A stretch of DNA of 30,688 nucleotides from positions 1 to 30,688 of the forward strand of contig JBFWMD010000045.1 in NCBI GenBank assembly GCA_050251775.1. Reading direction: 5' to 3'. This stretch comes from Paucidesulfovibrio sp050251775 (GTDB taxonomy: Bacteria > Desulfobacterota > Desulfovibrionia > Desulfovibrionales > Desulfovibrionaceae). Shown one piece after another: positions 22,023-29,741 of this stretch (position 1 is the stretch's first letter; every line of letters starts with the position of its first letter). Made by a program: the position numbers and the translations under genes. Under the pieces are notes generated by a model, which saw nothing but the letters and a program-made list of their open reading frames with translations, was not told the origin of the DNA and did not search any database.

Positions 22023-22607
22023 ATGAAACGCTTTTCATTTTTTCCCCGATCGCTTTTCCTTTCGGCCTTCCTGGTCTTCATCCTGACAGGCTGCGCCGCC
22101 CAGAACGTGGTTCCCCTGACGTATCCCACCACGGTGAACAACACACCCTGGTGTCGCTGGGACCTGACCGTTGCGGCCTTCGAGGATCTGCGCACGACCC
22201 CGGCCGTGCTGGGAACCCTCGACGAACAGGTCAACTACGTTCCCGGCTCCAGCGTGGCCGAATGGACCACCAGGGCCATGTATGAAGAAATGAAAGGCCG
22301 GGGTTGCGAGTGCCGCTACACCTCCACCCCGGACAAGGTCAGCGGATTTCTGATCAGCGGACAGGTCCTGGAAATTCATCTCGACAAGGTCGGTCTGAGC
22401 ACCTGGAAGACCCAGATGAAGATCCGCTACACCCTGACCAGAAACGGCGAGCAGCTCTATTCCGCCACGCATACCGGTGAGGTCGAAAAGCCCATCGTGC
22501 TCGACCGGGACGCCACGTCCCTGATCATGGCTGAAGGGCTTCAGGACATCACCACCCAGGCCGTGGAAGCCATGATTCCGGCCATGGAAAAGGTGCAGGT
22601 TTTCTAG
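22023..22607 (+). CDS. Lipoprotein of unknown function
   Basis: This encodes 194 residues from the ATG at 22023; AAGGAG precedes it. The lipobox LTGC places the lipidated Cys at residue 24. The mature protein contains WDLTVAAFEDLRTTPAVLGT, a WTTRAMYEEMKGRGCECRYT helix, ISGQVLEIHLDKVGL and a strand-rich second half with RYTLTRNGEQLYSATHTGEV. The overall plan resembles YajG/DUF4136-like lipoproteins. A strong intrinsic terminator follows it. Confidence 0.8.
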   Translation: MKRFSFFPRSLFLSAFLVFILTGCAAQNVVPLTYPTTVNNTPWCRWDLTVAAFEDLRTTPAVLGTLDEQVNYVPGSSVAEWTTRAMYEEMKGRGCECRYTSTPDKVSGFLISGQVLEIHLDKVGLSTWKTQMKIRYTLTRNGEQLYSATHTGEVEKPIVLDRDATSLIMAEGLQDITTQAVEAMIPAMEKVQVF

Positions 22608-22629
22608 TCCGGCCCAGCGTATTCATTTC

Positions 22630-22667
22630 GGCGGAAAGCGCGCACGTCAGCGCTTTCCGCCGTTTTC
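22630..22667 (+). terminator. Intrinsic terminator after the lipoprotein gene
   Basis: An 11-bp perfect stem GGCGGAAAGCG/CGCTTTCCGCC around a 10-nt loop is followed by GTTTTC. It ends about 80 bp before the next gene. Confidence 0.88.
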
Positions 22668-22715
22668 TCGCCAAGCCCCGCAAGCATCACCCGCCAACGG
22701 CGCATTCTTCCATCA

Positions 22716-22745
22716 TTGACTGCCTGTCCACCAGCCCGCTAGAGT
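22716..22745 (+). promoter_or_regulatory. Candidate promoter of the binding protein-sirtuin unit
   Basis: TTGACT (22716-22721), an 18-bp spacer and TAGAGT (22740-22745). The ATG at 22751 is only 5 bp after the -10 box, so transcription would start at or next to the ATG. Confidence 0.55.
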
Positions 22746-22750
22746 CCGAC

Positions 22751-23509
22751 ATGCGCCTTTTCCTGACCCTGTTGCTGCTTTGCACACTCGTGGTTCCCGC
22801 GCCCGTCCGGGCTGGGGATCTGGCCACGTTGCGCGTGGCTGTGCCCGAGCGCCAGCCCTATTTCTTTCGCGTCCAGGGCGAACCCGCCGGGTTGGAGGCG
22901 GACCTGCTTTCCGAACTGGCGGAATCCCTCCAGCTTGCGCTCGTTTTTGTGCCCTGCGACACGGACCAATGTCTGGAAATGGTTGAGGAGGGACGCGCCG
23001 ACCTGGGCGCGGGTGTGGCCGAGGTTCCCGGCCTGTCAGGCCGTCTGCTGTTTGTACGCCCGGCTTATGCACTGCGCTCAAACACGGTGTTCTACCGGTT
23101 GCGCGAGACCGCACCGGTACGCGACCAACGACGACTGCGTGGCAAGAAGCTTGGCGTGCGCCGAAATGCTCCGCTGCCTCCCGAGATCGCTTCTGACCAT
23201 CTGATCCCGCGCATCGAGCAAAACAGCGCAGCCCGGCTGATCAAGCTGTTGCTGGCCGGAGCCGTGGATCTGGTCATGCTGGAGGAGGCCGAAGGCGACT
23301 CTGTGCTTCGCAGCCTGCACCTTGAGCGGCGCATCACCAAATGCCAATATCGGCTTCCGGGCGGCGAACCTCTTTTTTTCGCTTTTTCCCTGCACTCGAA
23401 GCAGCTTTCCCGTGCCGGACAACTGGAGAATCAGTTGCGCGACATGGTCGATTCAGGCCGATTGAAGGGGCTGCAGCAGCTTTACCTGAACAACGAGGAG
23501 ACTCCGTGA
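22751..23509 (+). CDS. Periplasmic solute-binding protein (SBP family 3-like)
   Basis: This encodes 252 residues with a signal peptide (MRLFLTLLLLCTLVVPAPVRAG). The domain follows family 3: TLRVAVPERQPYFFRVQGEP, GLEADLLSELAESLQL, CLEMVEEGRADLGAGVAEV, LLFVRPAYALRSNTVFY and LRGKKLGVRRNAP. It would bind an amino acid-like or other small ligand; no ABC permease or ATPase is near. Binding to a sensor is an alternative. There is no Shine-Dalgarno site before the ATG, and the promoter lies so close that the mRNA may be leaderless. Its stop overlaps the sirtuin start by one base (TGATG). Confidence 0.83.
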   Translation: MRLFLTLLLLCTLVVPAPVRAGDLATLRVAVPERQPYFFRVQGEPAGLEADLLSELAESLQLALVFVPCDTDQCLEMVEEGRADLGAGVAEVPGLSGRLLFVRPAYALRSNTVFYRLRETAPVRDQRRLRGKKLGVRRNAPLPPEIASDHLIPRIEQNSAARLIKLLLAGAVDLVMLEEAEGDSVLRSLHLERRITKCQYRLPGGEPLFFAFSLHSKQLSRAGQLENQLRDMVDSGRLKGLQQLYLNNEETP

Positions 23510-24249
23510 TGCAGGCATTGATTGAACAGGCTGCGAAAATACTGAAAAAATCACGCTACACTCTGGCGTTCACGGGTGCGGGTATCTCCGTGGAATCCGG
23601 CATCGCGCCGTTTCGCGGGCCGGGCGGGCTGTGGGAAAAACAGGACCCCAAGTACTTTGACAAGCGCTATTTTGTGCAGCATCCCGGCGAAGTCTGGCCG
23701 CTGCTCAAGGAACTTTTCTACGACACCCTGGCCGGGGCCAAGCCCAACGCGGCCCATCTGGCTCTGGCGGAAATGGAACGTGCCGGGCGTCTGCACGCGG
23801 TGATCACCCAGAACATCGACAACCTGCACCAACTGGCGGGCAGCCGGGAGGTCCACGAATTTCATGGGACCATGGCGGCCATGGATTGCCTGACCTGCCG
23901 CCGGAAAACTCCGGCCAGCGAAGTCAGCCTGCACCTGCTGCCTCCTCCCTGCCCTGTTTGCGGCGGACTGCTCAAGCCGGACATCGTCTTTTTCGGCGAA
24001 CCCATTCCCGAAGACGCGTACCAGTTCTCCTCGCTCGCGGCCCAGAAATGCGAAGCCGTGCTGATCATCGGAACCTCGGGCAACGTGCATCCGGCGGCGC
24101 GCATCCCGCACATGGCCAAAAACGCCGGGGCCAGGATCATTGAGATCAACGTGCAGCCCTCGGCCTATACAGGGAACATCACGGACGTGTTTCTGCAAGG
24201 ACCCGCAGGCGCGACCCTGACCGCGCTGTGTCAGGCCGTTCTGAGCTAG
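23509..24249 (+). CDS. cobB: Sirtuin (NAD-dependent protein deacylase)
   Basis: This encodes 246 residues. The full set of sirtuin motifs is visible: FTGAGISVESGIAPFRG (21-37), TQNIDNLHQLAGS (100-112), the catalytic His119 in EFHG, a zinc site of C127, C130, C148 and C151, KPDIVFFGE (156-164) and IIGTSGNVHPA (187-197). It removes acyl groups from lysines using NAD; acetyl-CoA synthetase is the classical bacterial target. GAGGAG lies before the start, inside the end of the binding-protein gene, so translation is coupled. That pairing with a periplasmic protein is unusual. The symbol follows the bacterial family name. Confidence 0.93.
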   Translation: MQALIEQAAKILKKSRYTLAFTGAGISVESGIAPFRGPGGLWEKQDPKYFDKRYFVQHPGEVWPLLKELFYDTLAGAKPNAAHLALAEMERAGRLHAVITQNIDNLHQLAGSREVHEFHGTMAAMDCLTCRRKTPASEVSLHLLPPPCPVCGGLLKPDIVFFGEPIPEDAYQFSSLAAQKCEAVLIIGTSGNVHPAARIPHMAKNAGARIIEINVQPSAYTGNITDVFLQGPAGATLTALCQAVLS

Positions 24250-24271
24250 AGAACTTTCGGATAAACGAACT

Positions 24272-24688
24272 TCAGCCCAGGACCATGAACTGGGCGCTGG
24301 CAACGGCCACGCGGTTCTCCCCGGCCAGGACCTCGGCTTCCACAAAAAGCACGCGCTTGCCGGAGCGGATCACCCGGGCACAAGCCAGGAGATCCGCTCC
24401 GGGCAGGGCCGGAGCGAGATAGCGCGTCTCCATGGAAATGGTCGCGACCCTGCCGCGCCCCTCGGCGGCGTTCAGGGCCAGGGCCGCGTGGGCCATGGAC
24501 TCGTCGAGCAGGGTCGCGAGCACTCCGCCCGCCACCACGCCCCCGCCCTGAATCAACTCGGGCCGACCAGGCAATCGGAGCGTGCAAACGCCGGGGAAAA
24601 TCTCCGCAATCTCCATGCCGAAAAAGGCGAAGAGCGGATTCACGGTTTGTTCGGGCCGTTGCACGGCATCCAGATATTCCTTGGGCAT
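24272..24688 (-). CDS. PaaI-like hotdog-fold thioesterase
   Basis: This encodes 138 residues from the ATG at 24688; GGAG precedes it and a longer open frame upstream lacks a site. The family core is QGGGVVAGGVLATLLDESMA, where Gln replaces the usual His of HGG. This is followed by VATISMETRYLAPALPGADL, RSGKRVLFVEAEV and AVASAQFMVLG. The product would hydrolyse acyl-CoA or similar thioesters as a homotetramer. The missing His is a variation seen in part of the family, so activity is not certain. It converges on the sirtuin gene with a 22-bp gap. Confidence 0.85.
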   Translation of the reverse strand: MPKEYLDAVQRPEQTVNPLFAFFGMEIAEIFPGVCTLRLPGRPELIQGGGVVAGGVLATLLDESMAHAALALNAAEGRGRVATISMETRYLAPALPGADLLACARVIRSGKRVLFVEAEVLAGENRVAVASAQFMVLG

Positions 24689-25062
24689 GGCGCAGCTCCG
24701 TGCTGTTTTGAGGAAATAAGTCGAACGCCGTGACGAGCCGTTCACCGGCTGTGGGAGTGTACCTCGGGCGGCTGCAAAACGCGAGACTTGCACTTCAGTC
24801 TGTTCGTCGACTATTTTTCTTTTAATTATATTAGATTATCCTTGATTAACCTTACGATAGCTTCTCTTTTTTGCCGTGGATTTTGCTTTACTGCGGGTTG
24901 CTTTCGGTTGTCGGTCCTCATGGTGTATGATAGATGCATTTCCTATCGGCGGATGCGCGCTTGCGAGCTATGCACCCGGCTTGCAAGCTATCGTCGGACC
25001 GCGAAATCCACTTTTCGCTTACTGCGGCGGCACGTCGCTTTGAGCGCAATTCAAGGAGATAC
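24689..25062. other. Intergenic region with AT-rich core and a short direct repeat
   Basis: This 374-bp stretch lies between the thioesterase and the lipoprotein gene. The part 24800-24860 is clearly AT-rich against the local background. GCTTGCGAGCTAT (24959-24971) recurs as GCTTGCAAGCTAT (24979-24991), one mismatch, 20 bp apart. I see no ORF with a ribosome site, no tRNA and no convincing -35/-10 pair at normal spacing. Confidence 0.5.
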
Positions 25063-25599
25063 ATGATGCGCTGTACTATCTGGGCACGCCTCGGCGCTTT
25101 GAGCGCGGTCCTTTTCCTGCTGGCTCTTGCGGCCTGCTCCGGCAAACTCCCGGACGGCTATTCTGAATACAAGGACGAAAAAAACGGCTTTGTACTTGCC
25201 CATCCCTCGGACTGGGAAGAACTGCACGGCATGGGAACCCTGGTCTCCTTTGCCGCGCCCGGTGAAAGCTCCAAGGGCCGCCCCAACTTCGGCGTGACCA
25301 GTGAGCGCCTGGGTCAGAATATGTCCCCTGAGGAATACATCGAACAGGCCAAGAAAATCATGACCCAGGTCATGCCCGGTTTCAAATTCCTGGAGCAGCG
25401 TTCTGAAACCATTCACGACCGCAAGGGCGTACGCTTCAAGTACAGCATTGAGGTGGATGGCCAAAAGTTGACCCTGGTCGGCTTCGCGGTCATCAACAAG
25501 CAAATGGCCTATGTGGTCACGGGCGGTTGCAAGGATGAGCAGTTCCAGGAATTCGAAGGGGTTTTCGACATTGCCGGACGCTCTCTGAACATGCTCTGA
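25063..25599 (+). CDS. DcrB/PsbP-like lipoprotein
   Basis: This encodes 178 residues from the ATG at 25063, with AAGGAGAT before it; longer in-frame starts lack such a site. The lipobox LAAC puts the lipidated Cys near residue 25. The mature part reads as the DUF1795/DcrB-PsbP fold: YKDEKNGFVLAHPSDWEE, GTLVSFAAPG, NFGVTSERLGQNMSPEEYI, FKFLEQRSETI, GVRFKYSIEVDGQKLT and the closing CKDEQFQEFEGVFDIAGRSL. Such proteins are periplasmic, mostly of unknown role. A bidirectional terminator separates it from the convergent gene. Confidence 0.83.
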   Translation: MMRCTIWARLGALSAVLFLLALAACSGKLPDGYSEYKDEKNGFVLAHPSDWEELHGMGTLVSFAAPGESSKGRPNFGVTSERLGQNMSPEEYIEQAKKIMTQVMPGFKFLEQRSETIHDRKGVRFKYSIEVDGQKLTLVGFAVINKQMAYVVTGGCKDEQFQEFEGVFDIAGRSLNML

Positions 25600-25616
25600 T
25601 TCCACCCCACGCCCGT

Positions 25617-25651
25617 AAAAAAGCGCGGCTCCCTTGGGGCCGCGCTTTTTT
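25617..25651. terminator. Bidirectional intrinsic terminator
   Basis: A6, then GCGCGGC, a short loop, GCCGCGC and T6. The A and T tracts serve both the plus-strand lipoprotein and the convergent gene ending at 25650. Confidence 0.9.
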
Positions 25652-26033
25652 ATTTGTATCCCGGTGACTTATCAATCAAATCCAGCAGAATCAGCGCTGT
25701 CTTCATATGCTTGATGTTTTCCTCGTCCATGAAGTCGAGGATATACTCCTTGAGTGGCGCAATGCACCGGGACAGATGCAGCTGTCCGGTTTCCCCAATA
25801 CGGTACGCCGCTTCCAGCGCATCGAGCAACAGCCGGTCCAGCCCGGGATCATAGGGCGTATAATACCGAAGGGCATCCCGGACCTTGAGCAGTCCGTAAA
25901 GAATGGCCTCCTCGTCCGTATAATCCCGCCCCCAGACATCCCCAGCCGTGAACACGGGTCGCTTCGCTTCCACCGGGTCCGGCTCGGGCAGGCGGCGTTC
26001 CCGCCAGCGGTCCAGGGCAATGACCTGTCCCAT
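25650..26033 (-). CDS. Conserved-looking protein of unknown function
   Basis: This encodes 127 residues with TAAGGAGGCGC before the ATG. It opens with MGQVIALDRWRERR, a pattern I have seen on small uncharacterised proteins, and is then acidic and mostly helical: ILYGLLKVRDALRYYTPYDP, LDRLLLDALEAAYRIG, CIAPLKEYILDFMDEENIKH. No signal peptide or membrane segment; cytoplasmic. It converges on the lipoprotein through a shared terminator and diverges from the Cys-rich gene at 26210 (176 bp). Confidence 0.72.
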   Translation of the reverse strand: MGQVIALDRWRERRLPEPDPVEAKRPVFTAGDVWGRDYTDEEAILYGLLKVRDALRYYTPYDPGLDRLLLDALEAAYRIGETGQLHLSRCIAPLKEYILDFMDEENIKHMKTALILLDLIDKSPGYK

Positions 26034-26209
26034 CGCGCCTCCTTAGCGGCTGTATTTTCAAACCGGACGCTTCCCCGTCCGCTTTCTCTCATCGGCCAGC
26101 CAGGGAAAAACTTCACCCCCGTCCCCTTCTCCCTGTTGAAATCACCAAGTCTCATGCCGTGGCATTGCCCGTGATTTTCCGCTACCTTTGCATCGGAGGT
26201 CAGACCATC

Positions 26210-27295
26210 GTGCTTTTCGACGTTCCCTTTCTGCCCGACACGGGCTACCTCGACTTCCTTGCCGGGCGGGCGACCAGTCTGGAATCCATGCATTTCAGCC
26301 TCTACAACGACCTGCTCGCGGATGCGCGTCCGGCCCTGGAGCGCCGCGACGCCCTGGAAGTCACGGAGCTGCTCAGCAGGGTCATCGGCCCGGACAAATA
26401 TTTGCTGCTCAACGCCGCCTTTCACGGAGAAGCGCAGTATCACAACCGTAATTATCTGCGCTCCGTGGCCGGTCTCCTGCGCCTGCTCATGGAAGGCGCG
26501 GAGTTGCGCGGGCTGATCTGGGTGGACGCCTACCTCCTGCGCGCCCTGCACGATGCCGCACCCTCTCTCTGCACCCACCTCGAGGCCGTGCCTGGCGTGA
26601 ATCGCGGCCTCGACCACGAGGACAAGGTCACGGCCCTCCTGGGATATGCGCAGGAATGCGGCTTTCGTCCGCCGGCCCGCGTGATCCTGGACCGCAGCCT
26701 GAACCGCCGGCCTACTGAACTGCGCCGGGTTTGCCGCGCTTTGCGCCTTCGCCACCCCGCCCTGCGCATCGGCTTGCTGGCCAATGAAGGTTGCCTGCCC
26801 CACTGCGCACACAAGCCCGCCCACGACGCGCTCATCGCCCTGGGGCATCTGCGCGGCCACGAGGAACGCACTTATGTCCTCAACCGCGATTTTGGCTGCA
26901 TCCGCAGTGTGTTGGAAAGGCCCGAACGACTCTTTTCCTCCCCGTTCCTCCGCCCTGAAGACCTGGAGCAGGTGGCGGACTGCGTGGACCTGATCAAAAT
27001 CTGCGGACGTAACAACGGCGGCGCCGCCTTCCTGCAACGCGCGGTCTCAGCCTATTTGTCCGGTCGCTACCAAGGTAACCTGCTTGACCTGCTCGATACC
27101 CTCGGGGCTTTCGCGGATCGCTTTGACGTGCCCAATGCGGAGCTGCCTTCGGACTTCTACCAACGCATGGCCGACTGCGGAGGACGCTGCGCCCTGCCCG
27201 GCCACGACTGTGACCGCTGCGCCCTGCTCTTTCGCGAACATGTGCGCACCCTAGCGCCGGTCCTGCGACCCATGCCCTCCGGAACCGCATCATGA
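26210..27295 (+). CDS. Cys-rich, U32-peptidase-like protein (putative Fe-S)
   Basis: This encodes 361 residues from a GTG at 26210, chosen because GGAGGT sits 9 bp before it and the protein then starts MLFDVPFLPD. The central block NEGCLPHCAHKPAHDAL (192-208) resembles the N-x-G-C-x-x-x-C-P-x-R-x-x-H element of U32-type and related TIM-barrel proteins. Further Cys occur at 230, 258 and 265, and in CGGRC (323-327) and CDRC (334-337) near the end, enough for an iron-sulfur cluster. VDLIKICGR and YQGNLLDLLDTLG are helical segments of the second half. Function unknown; Fe-S binding is inferred. The stop overlaps the next start (ATGA). Confidence 0.7.
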   Translation: MLFDVPFLPDTGYLDFLAGRATSLESMHFSLYNDLLADARPALERRDALEVTELLSRVIGPDKYLLLNAAFHGEAQYHNRNYLRSVAGLLRLLMEGAELRGLIWVDAYLLRALHDAAPSLCTHLEAVPGVNRGLDHEDKVTALLGYAQECGFRPPARVILDRSLNRRPTELRRVCRALRLRHPALRIGLLANEGCLPHCAHKPAHDALIALGHLRGHEERTYVLNRDFGCIRSVLERPERLFSSPFLRPEDLEQVADCVDLIKICGRNNGGAAFLQRAVSAYLSGRYQGNLLDLLDTLGAFADRFDVPNAELPSDFYQRMADCGGRCALPGHDCDRCALLFREHVRTLAPVLRPMPSGTAS

Positions 27296-28191
27296 GCACG
27301 CTGTTCGCCGTATCCAAATGGAGCATCGGAATTCTGGCTGCGCTCTGGCTCGGTGTGGCCACTTGGCTCGCCTTGTTCCAGTCCCGGCTTGTGTACCAGC
27401 CCACACGCGAAGTTCAGTCCACACCGGCGGACGTGGGGCTGGCCTATGAGCGCCTGCTTCTGCGTTCCAATTCCGGTGCGCGCATCGAGGCATGGTACAT
27501 CCCCGCCTTTCCAGAGCACCTCCCCGGTGTGGACAGCGGTCCGGGCGGTCGCGGCAGCGTGCTCTTCTGTCACGGCAACGGCGGCAACCTGGGACACCGC
27601 CTGGAAACCGCGCTGATCCTGCACCGGCTTGGCGTGAACGTGCTGCTCTTCGACTACCAGGGCTACGGCAACAGCGAGGGGTCCCCCTCCGAGAGCGGGA
27701 CCTATGCCGACGCCCGGGCCTGCTGGGACTGGCTGCAACAGGAGCGCGGAGAAACCGCGCAACGACTAGTGCTCATGGGCCGGTCCCTGGGCGGAGCCGT
27801 GGCCGCGCAACTGGCTGAACAGGTCCGATCCGCCGGGCTTGTGCTCGAATCCACTTTCACGTCCATTCCGGATATGGGCGCTCGGCTCTATCCCTTCCTG
27901 CCTGTGCGCCTGCTTTCGCGATTTTCCTATGACACTCTGGCGCGGCTTCCTGGCCTGGAACGGAACCAGATACCGATCCTGGTCATCCACAGTCCGGATG
28001 ACGATATCGTGCCTTTTGCCCTGGGACGTGAATTGTACGATCGCTATAACGGCCCCAAGGAATTCGTGGAAATCACAGGCGGACACAACGAAGGTTTTCT
28101 GCTTTCCGGCACGGTTTACGACGATGCCTTGGACCGCTTCTTCTCGGATGTTCTCGGCAGTGCTCGCGGCAGTGCTCGCGGCAGTTCCTGA
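27292..28191 (+). CDS. Membrane-anchored alpha/beta hydrolase (BEM46/ABHD13-like)
   Basis: This encodes 299 residues. The N-terminal hydrophobic anchor (SIGILAALWLGVATWLALF) is followed by the family's FQSRLVYQPT, the oxyanion strand SVLFCHGNGGN (89-99), DYQGYGNSEG (121-130), nucleophile Ser165 in LMGRSLGG, the acid in IHSPDDDIVPF (about 236-237) and His265 in TGGHNEGF. It is a serine hydrolase of unknown substrate, with the catalytic domain likely periplasmic or facing the membrane surface. It is translationally coupled to the Cys-rich gene. The last residues (GSARGSARGSS) come from a 12-bp tandem duplication. Confidence 0.88.
   Translation: MSTLFAVSKWSIGILAALWLGVATWLALFQSRLVYQPTREVQSTPADVGLAYERLLLRSNSGARIEAWYIPAFPEHLPGVDSGPGGRGSVLFCHGNGGNLGHRLETALILHRLGVNVLLFDYQGYGNSEGSPSESGTYADARACWDWLQQERGETAQRLVLMGRSLGGAVAAQLAEQVRSAGLVLESTFTSIPDMGARLYPFLPVRLLSRFSYDTLARLPGLERNQIPILVIHSPDDDIVPFALGRELYDRYNGPKEFVEITGGHNEGFLLSGTVYDDALDRFFSDVLGSARGSARGSS
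28156..28185 (+). repeat. 12-bp tandem repeat in the hydrolase C-terminus
   Basis: GGCAGTGCTCGC is present twice in direct succession, and a partial third unit follows. It encodes GSAR, GSAR, GSS. As 12 is a multiple of three, copy changes keep the frame. Confidence 0.85.
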
Positions 28192-28614
28192 ACACGTCTC
28201 CCTTCTTTCCATCAGCTCGCCCTGACTCGCTTTTTCCCATTTTCCCGTGCTTCGCATCTCCGGGGTGACTGCGGCACTCTTGCGACTTCTCCTGCCCTGC
28301 GGGACGCTGCCTCGCCCACTTCTTTTTTACGCTTTTTCTTTCTTATCACCCAGGCTTGTTTCCGTGATGAGCTGCCTTTGGGTTTCGTATCGACCACTTC
28401 CTTCGGTTTGTTCCTCGCGATTTCCGCCCTGCCCGGCATTTTGGTTCACGCCCTTGCGGATGTTCGCGCCAGTGAAGCAAGGAAAGGATCGGATTCCAGA
28501 CACCGTACGGCAAATCTTGCCGCCACATGGCACATAACACATCGAAACTTTGCACTTAATTTGTTGCAGCATGGTCTTTGCTAATCTTTTTGCAATCCCA
28601 CAGGAGGACCAACC
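28192..28614. other. Intergenic region without a recognisable gene
   Basis: 423 bp of pyrimidine-rich sequence on the plus strand. I see no ORF with a ribosome site and no tRNA or repeat. An extended -10-like TGCTAATCT (28579-28587) lies 28 bp before the small gene at 28615, but the matching -35 is poor. Confidence 0.5.
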
Positions 28615-28839
28615 ATGCAGATCAGCAATATTGACCGCCTTTCCCTGGAAAACCTGGCTCCCCACAAAATCCAGGAAGCACGCGCCGAGCGCATCAACGC
28701 GGCCCAGACCACCGAAGCCCAGCAGGCAGCCGCACCGTCCGAGGCCCTTGGCCTGGACATGGAAAATTTCGGCCAGGTCCACAGCCTGGATGCGGACCGG
28801 GTCGCCAGTCTCATTGCCGATCCTTTTGGCGACGAATAA
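28615..28839 (+). CDS. Small acidic protein of unknown function
   Basis: This encodes 74 residues with a strong CAGGAGG site 7 bp before the ATG. It begins MQISNIDRLSLENLAPHKIQ, has an Ala/Gln/Glu-rich middle (AAQTTEAQQAAAPSEAL) and ends DADRVASLIADPFGDE. No signal peptide, Cys or membrane segment. The C-terminal D-x-x-R-V-x-x-L-I helix is the most conserved-looking part. I do not recognise a family. The strong ribosome site and a coding-like composition are the only support. Confidence 0.6.
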   Translation: MQISNIDRLSLENLAPHKIQEARAERINAAQTTEAQQAAAPSEALGLDMENFGQVHSLDADRVASLIADPFGDE

Positions 28840-29408
28840 CCTGAAGGACCTGCTCTCTTTGTGGCCCACTGGACCGCACCTGTGCGATTTTCCTGCCGTG
28901 GATTTCGGTAGGAGGGATTGAGCCTCGTTGTAGCGGAGTTTCACTTCTTTCCGTACGGTTACGGAGAACTGTGCGCATTCGAGCGGCCGCATAATCTCGA
29001 TGGTTCTCGGTGCACGGGCGCGTTTTCTCCGCAGGCGTGCTCCGTTGTGCTCACCTCCGAATGCTGCCTGACAAAACCGGACCAACTGTTCCACCCACCG
29101 GGTTTCCCCCTGTCACTCTCTGTTCCCCTTTTTCTCCCCCGGAACTCAGATTTTTTTCTGTCTGTTATTCTGAACTGTTCTCAGTGCGGTTTTGTCTTAT
29201 TCCACATTTCTCCCAGTTAATTCCGTCTGTTTTTGTCTTTTGGTCACATTTTTCCGCTCTTGTGCGCAACTTACCGCCGCAAATACGGATATTTTACCTG
29301 CGAAGGTTCGGAATATTCTGGACACGAATGTACGGCGGGAATAGAGTGGAGGCAAACTTGGAGCGTTCTCCAGCAACTCCTGCTGGACGACCTGCAAGAA
29401 CATCAACG

Positions 29409-29470
29409 GAGGGTAGGAGGAAATAGACACCGAAGCTTTTTTCTACATTTGGCGAATGGAGTCGCCCCTG
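29409..29470. repeat. Hairpin repeat element, copy B
   Basis: The shared left block is GAGGGTAG, then R-rich sequence with AAATAGACACCGA; the right block is a hairpin GGCGA-ATGGAG-TCGCC at 29451-29466 followed by CCC. Its counterpart is exactly 270 bp downstream for the hairpin and 275 bp for the left block. The ATGGAG loop is identical in both; the last stem pair differs as A-T here and G-C there. Confidence 0.6.
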
Positions 29471-29683
29471 CTGCCATCAACAGCGTGCGCGGAAACCCCG
29501 TTCAGACCCGAAATCCAGCGGTCCGAACATGCCGGTCACCGGACCCCGCGCACATTCTATTTTCCCGCCATTATTGATTTTTTCTTCTTAAAAATTGCTA
29601 TTTCTTTTTCCCGGAATCTTGACTTTCGGGCAGACGGGCATATCTTGTAATTGATGCTGAGGAAGAGGTCATCAACCACAGCT

Positions 29684-29741
29684 GAGGGTAGAAAGAAATA
29701 GAGACCGAGCAGAACATACTGGCGGATGGAGCCGCCCCCAC
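29684..29741. repeat. Hairpin repeat element, copy A
   Basis: GAGGGTAG, then AAAGAAATAGAGACCGA, a 12-nt variable stretch and the hairpin GGCGG-ATGGAG-CCGCC at 29721-29736 followed by CCC. It is the better-paired of the two copies. CATCAAC lies upstream of both. No protein frame is kept between copies. Confidence 0.6.

Noticed and set aside
20606..22285. Plus-strand open frame of 559 codons
   Set aside because: It runs antisense through cheB and the small exported gene and then into the lipoprotein gene in another frame. No domain is recognisable.
26131..26210. CCCTGTTGA at 26131 as a third copy of the phage-cassette leader
   Set aside because: Only the short block matches; none of the other conserved blocks is present at the fixed spacing.
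25703..27037. Minus-strand open frame of 444 codons
   Set aside because: It is antisense to the Cys-rich gene, whose motifs and ribosome site are clear; its end overlaps the real gene at 25650 in a different frame.
28327..29094. Minus-strand open frame of 255 codons in the gene-poor region
   Set aside because: No ribosome site, no family feature, Cys and Arg scattered as in non-coding GC-rich DNA, and it is antisense to the better-supported small gene at 28615.
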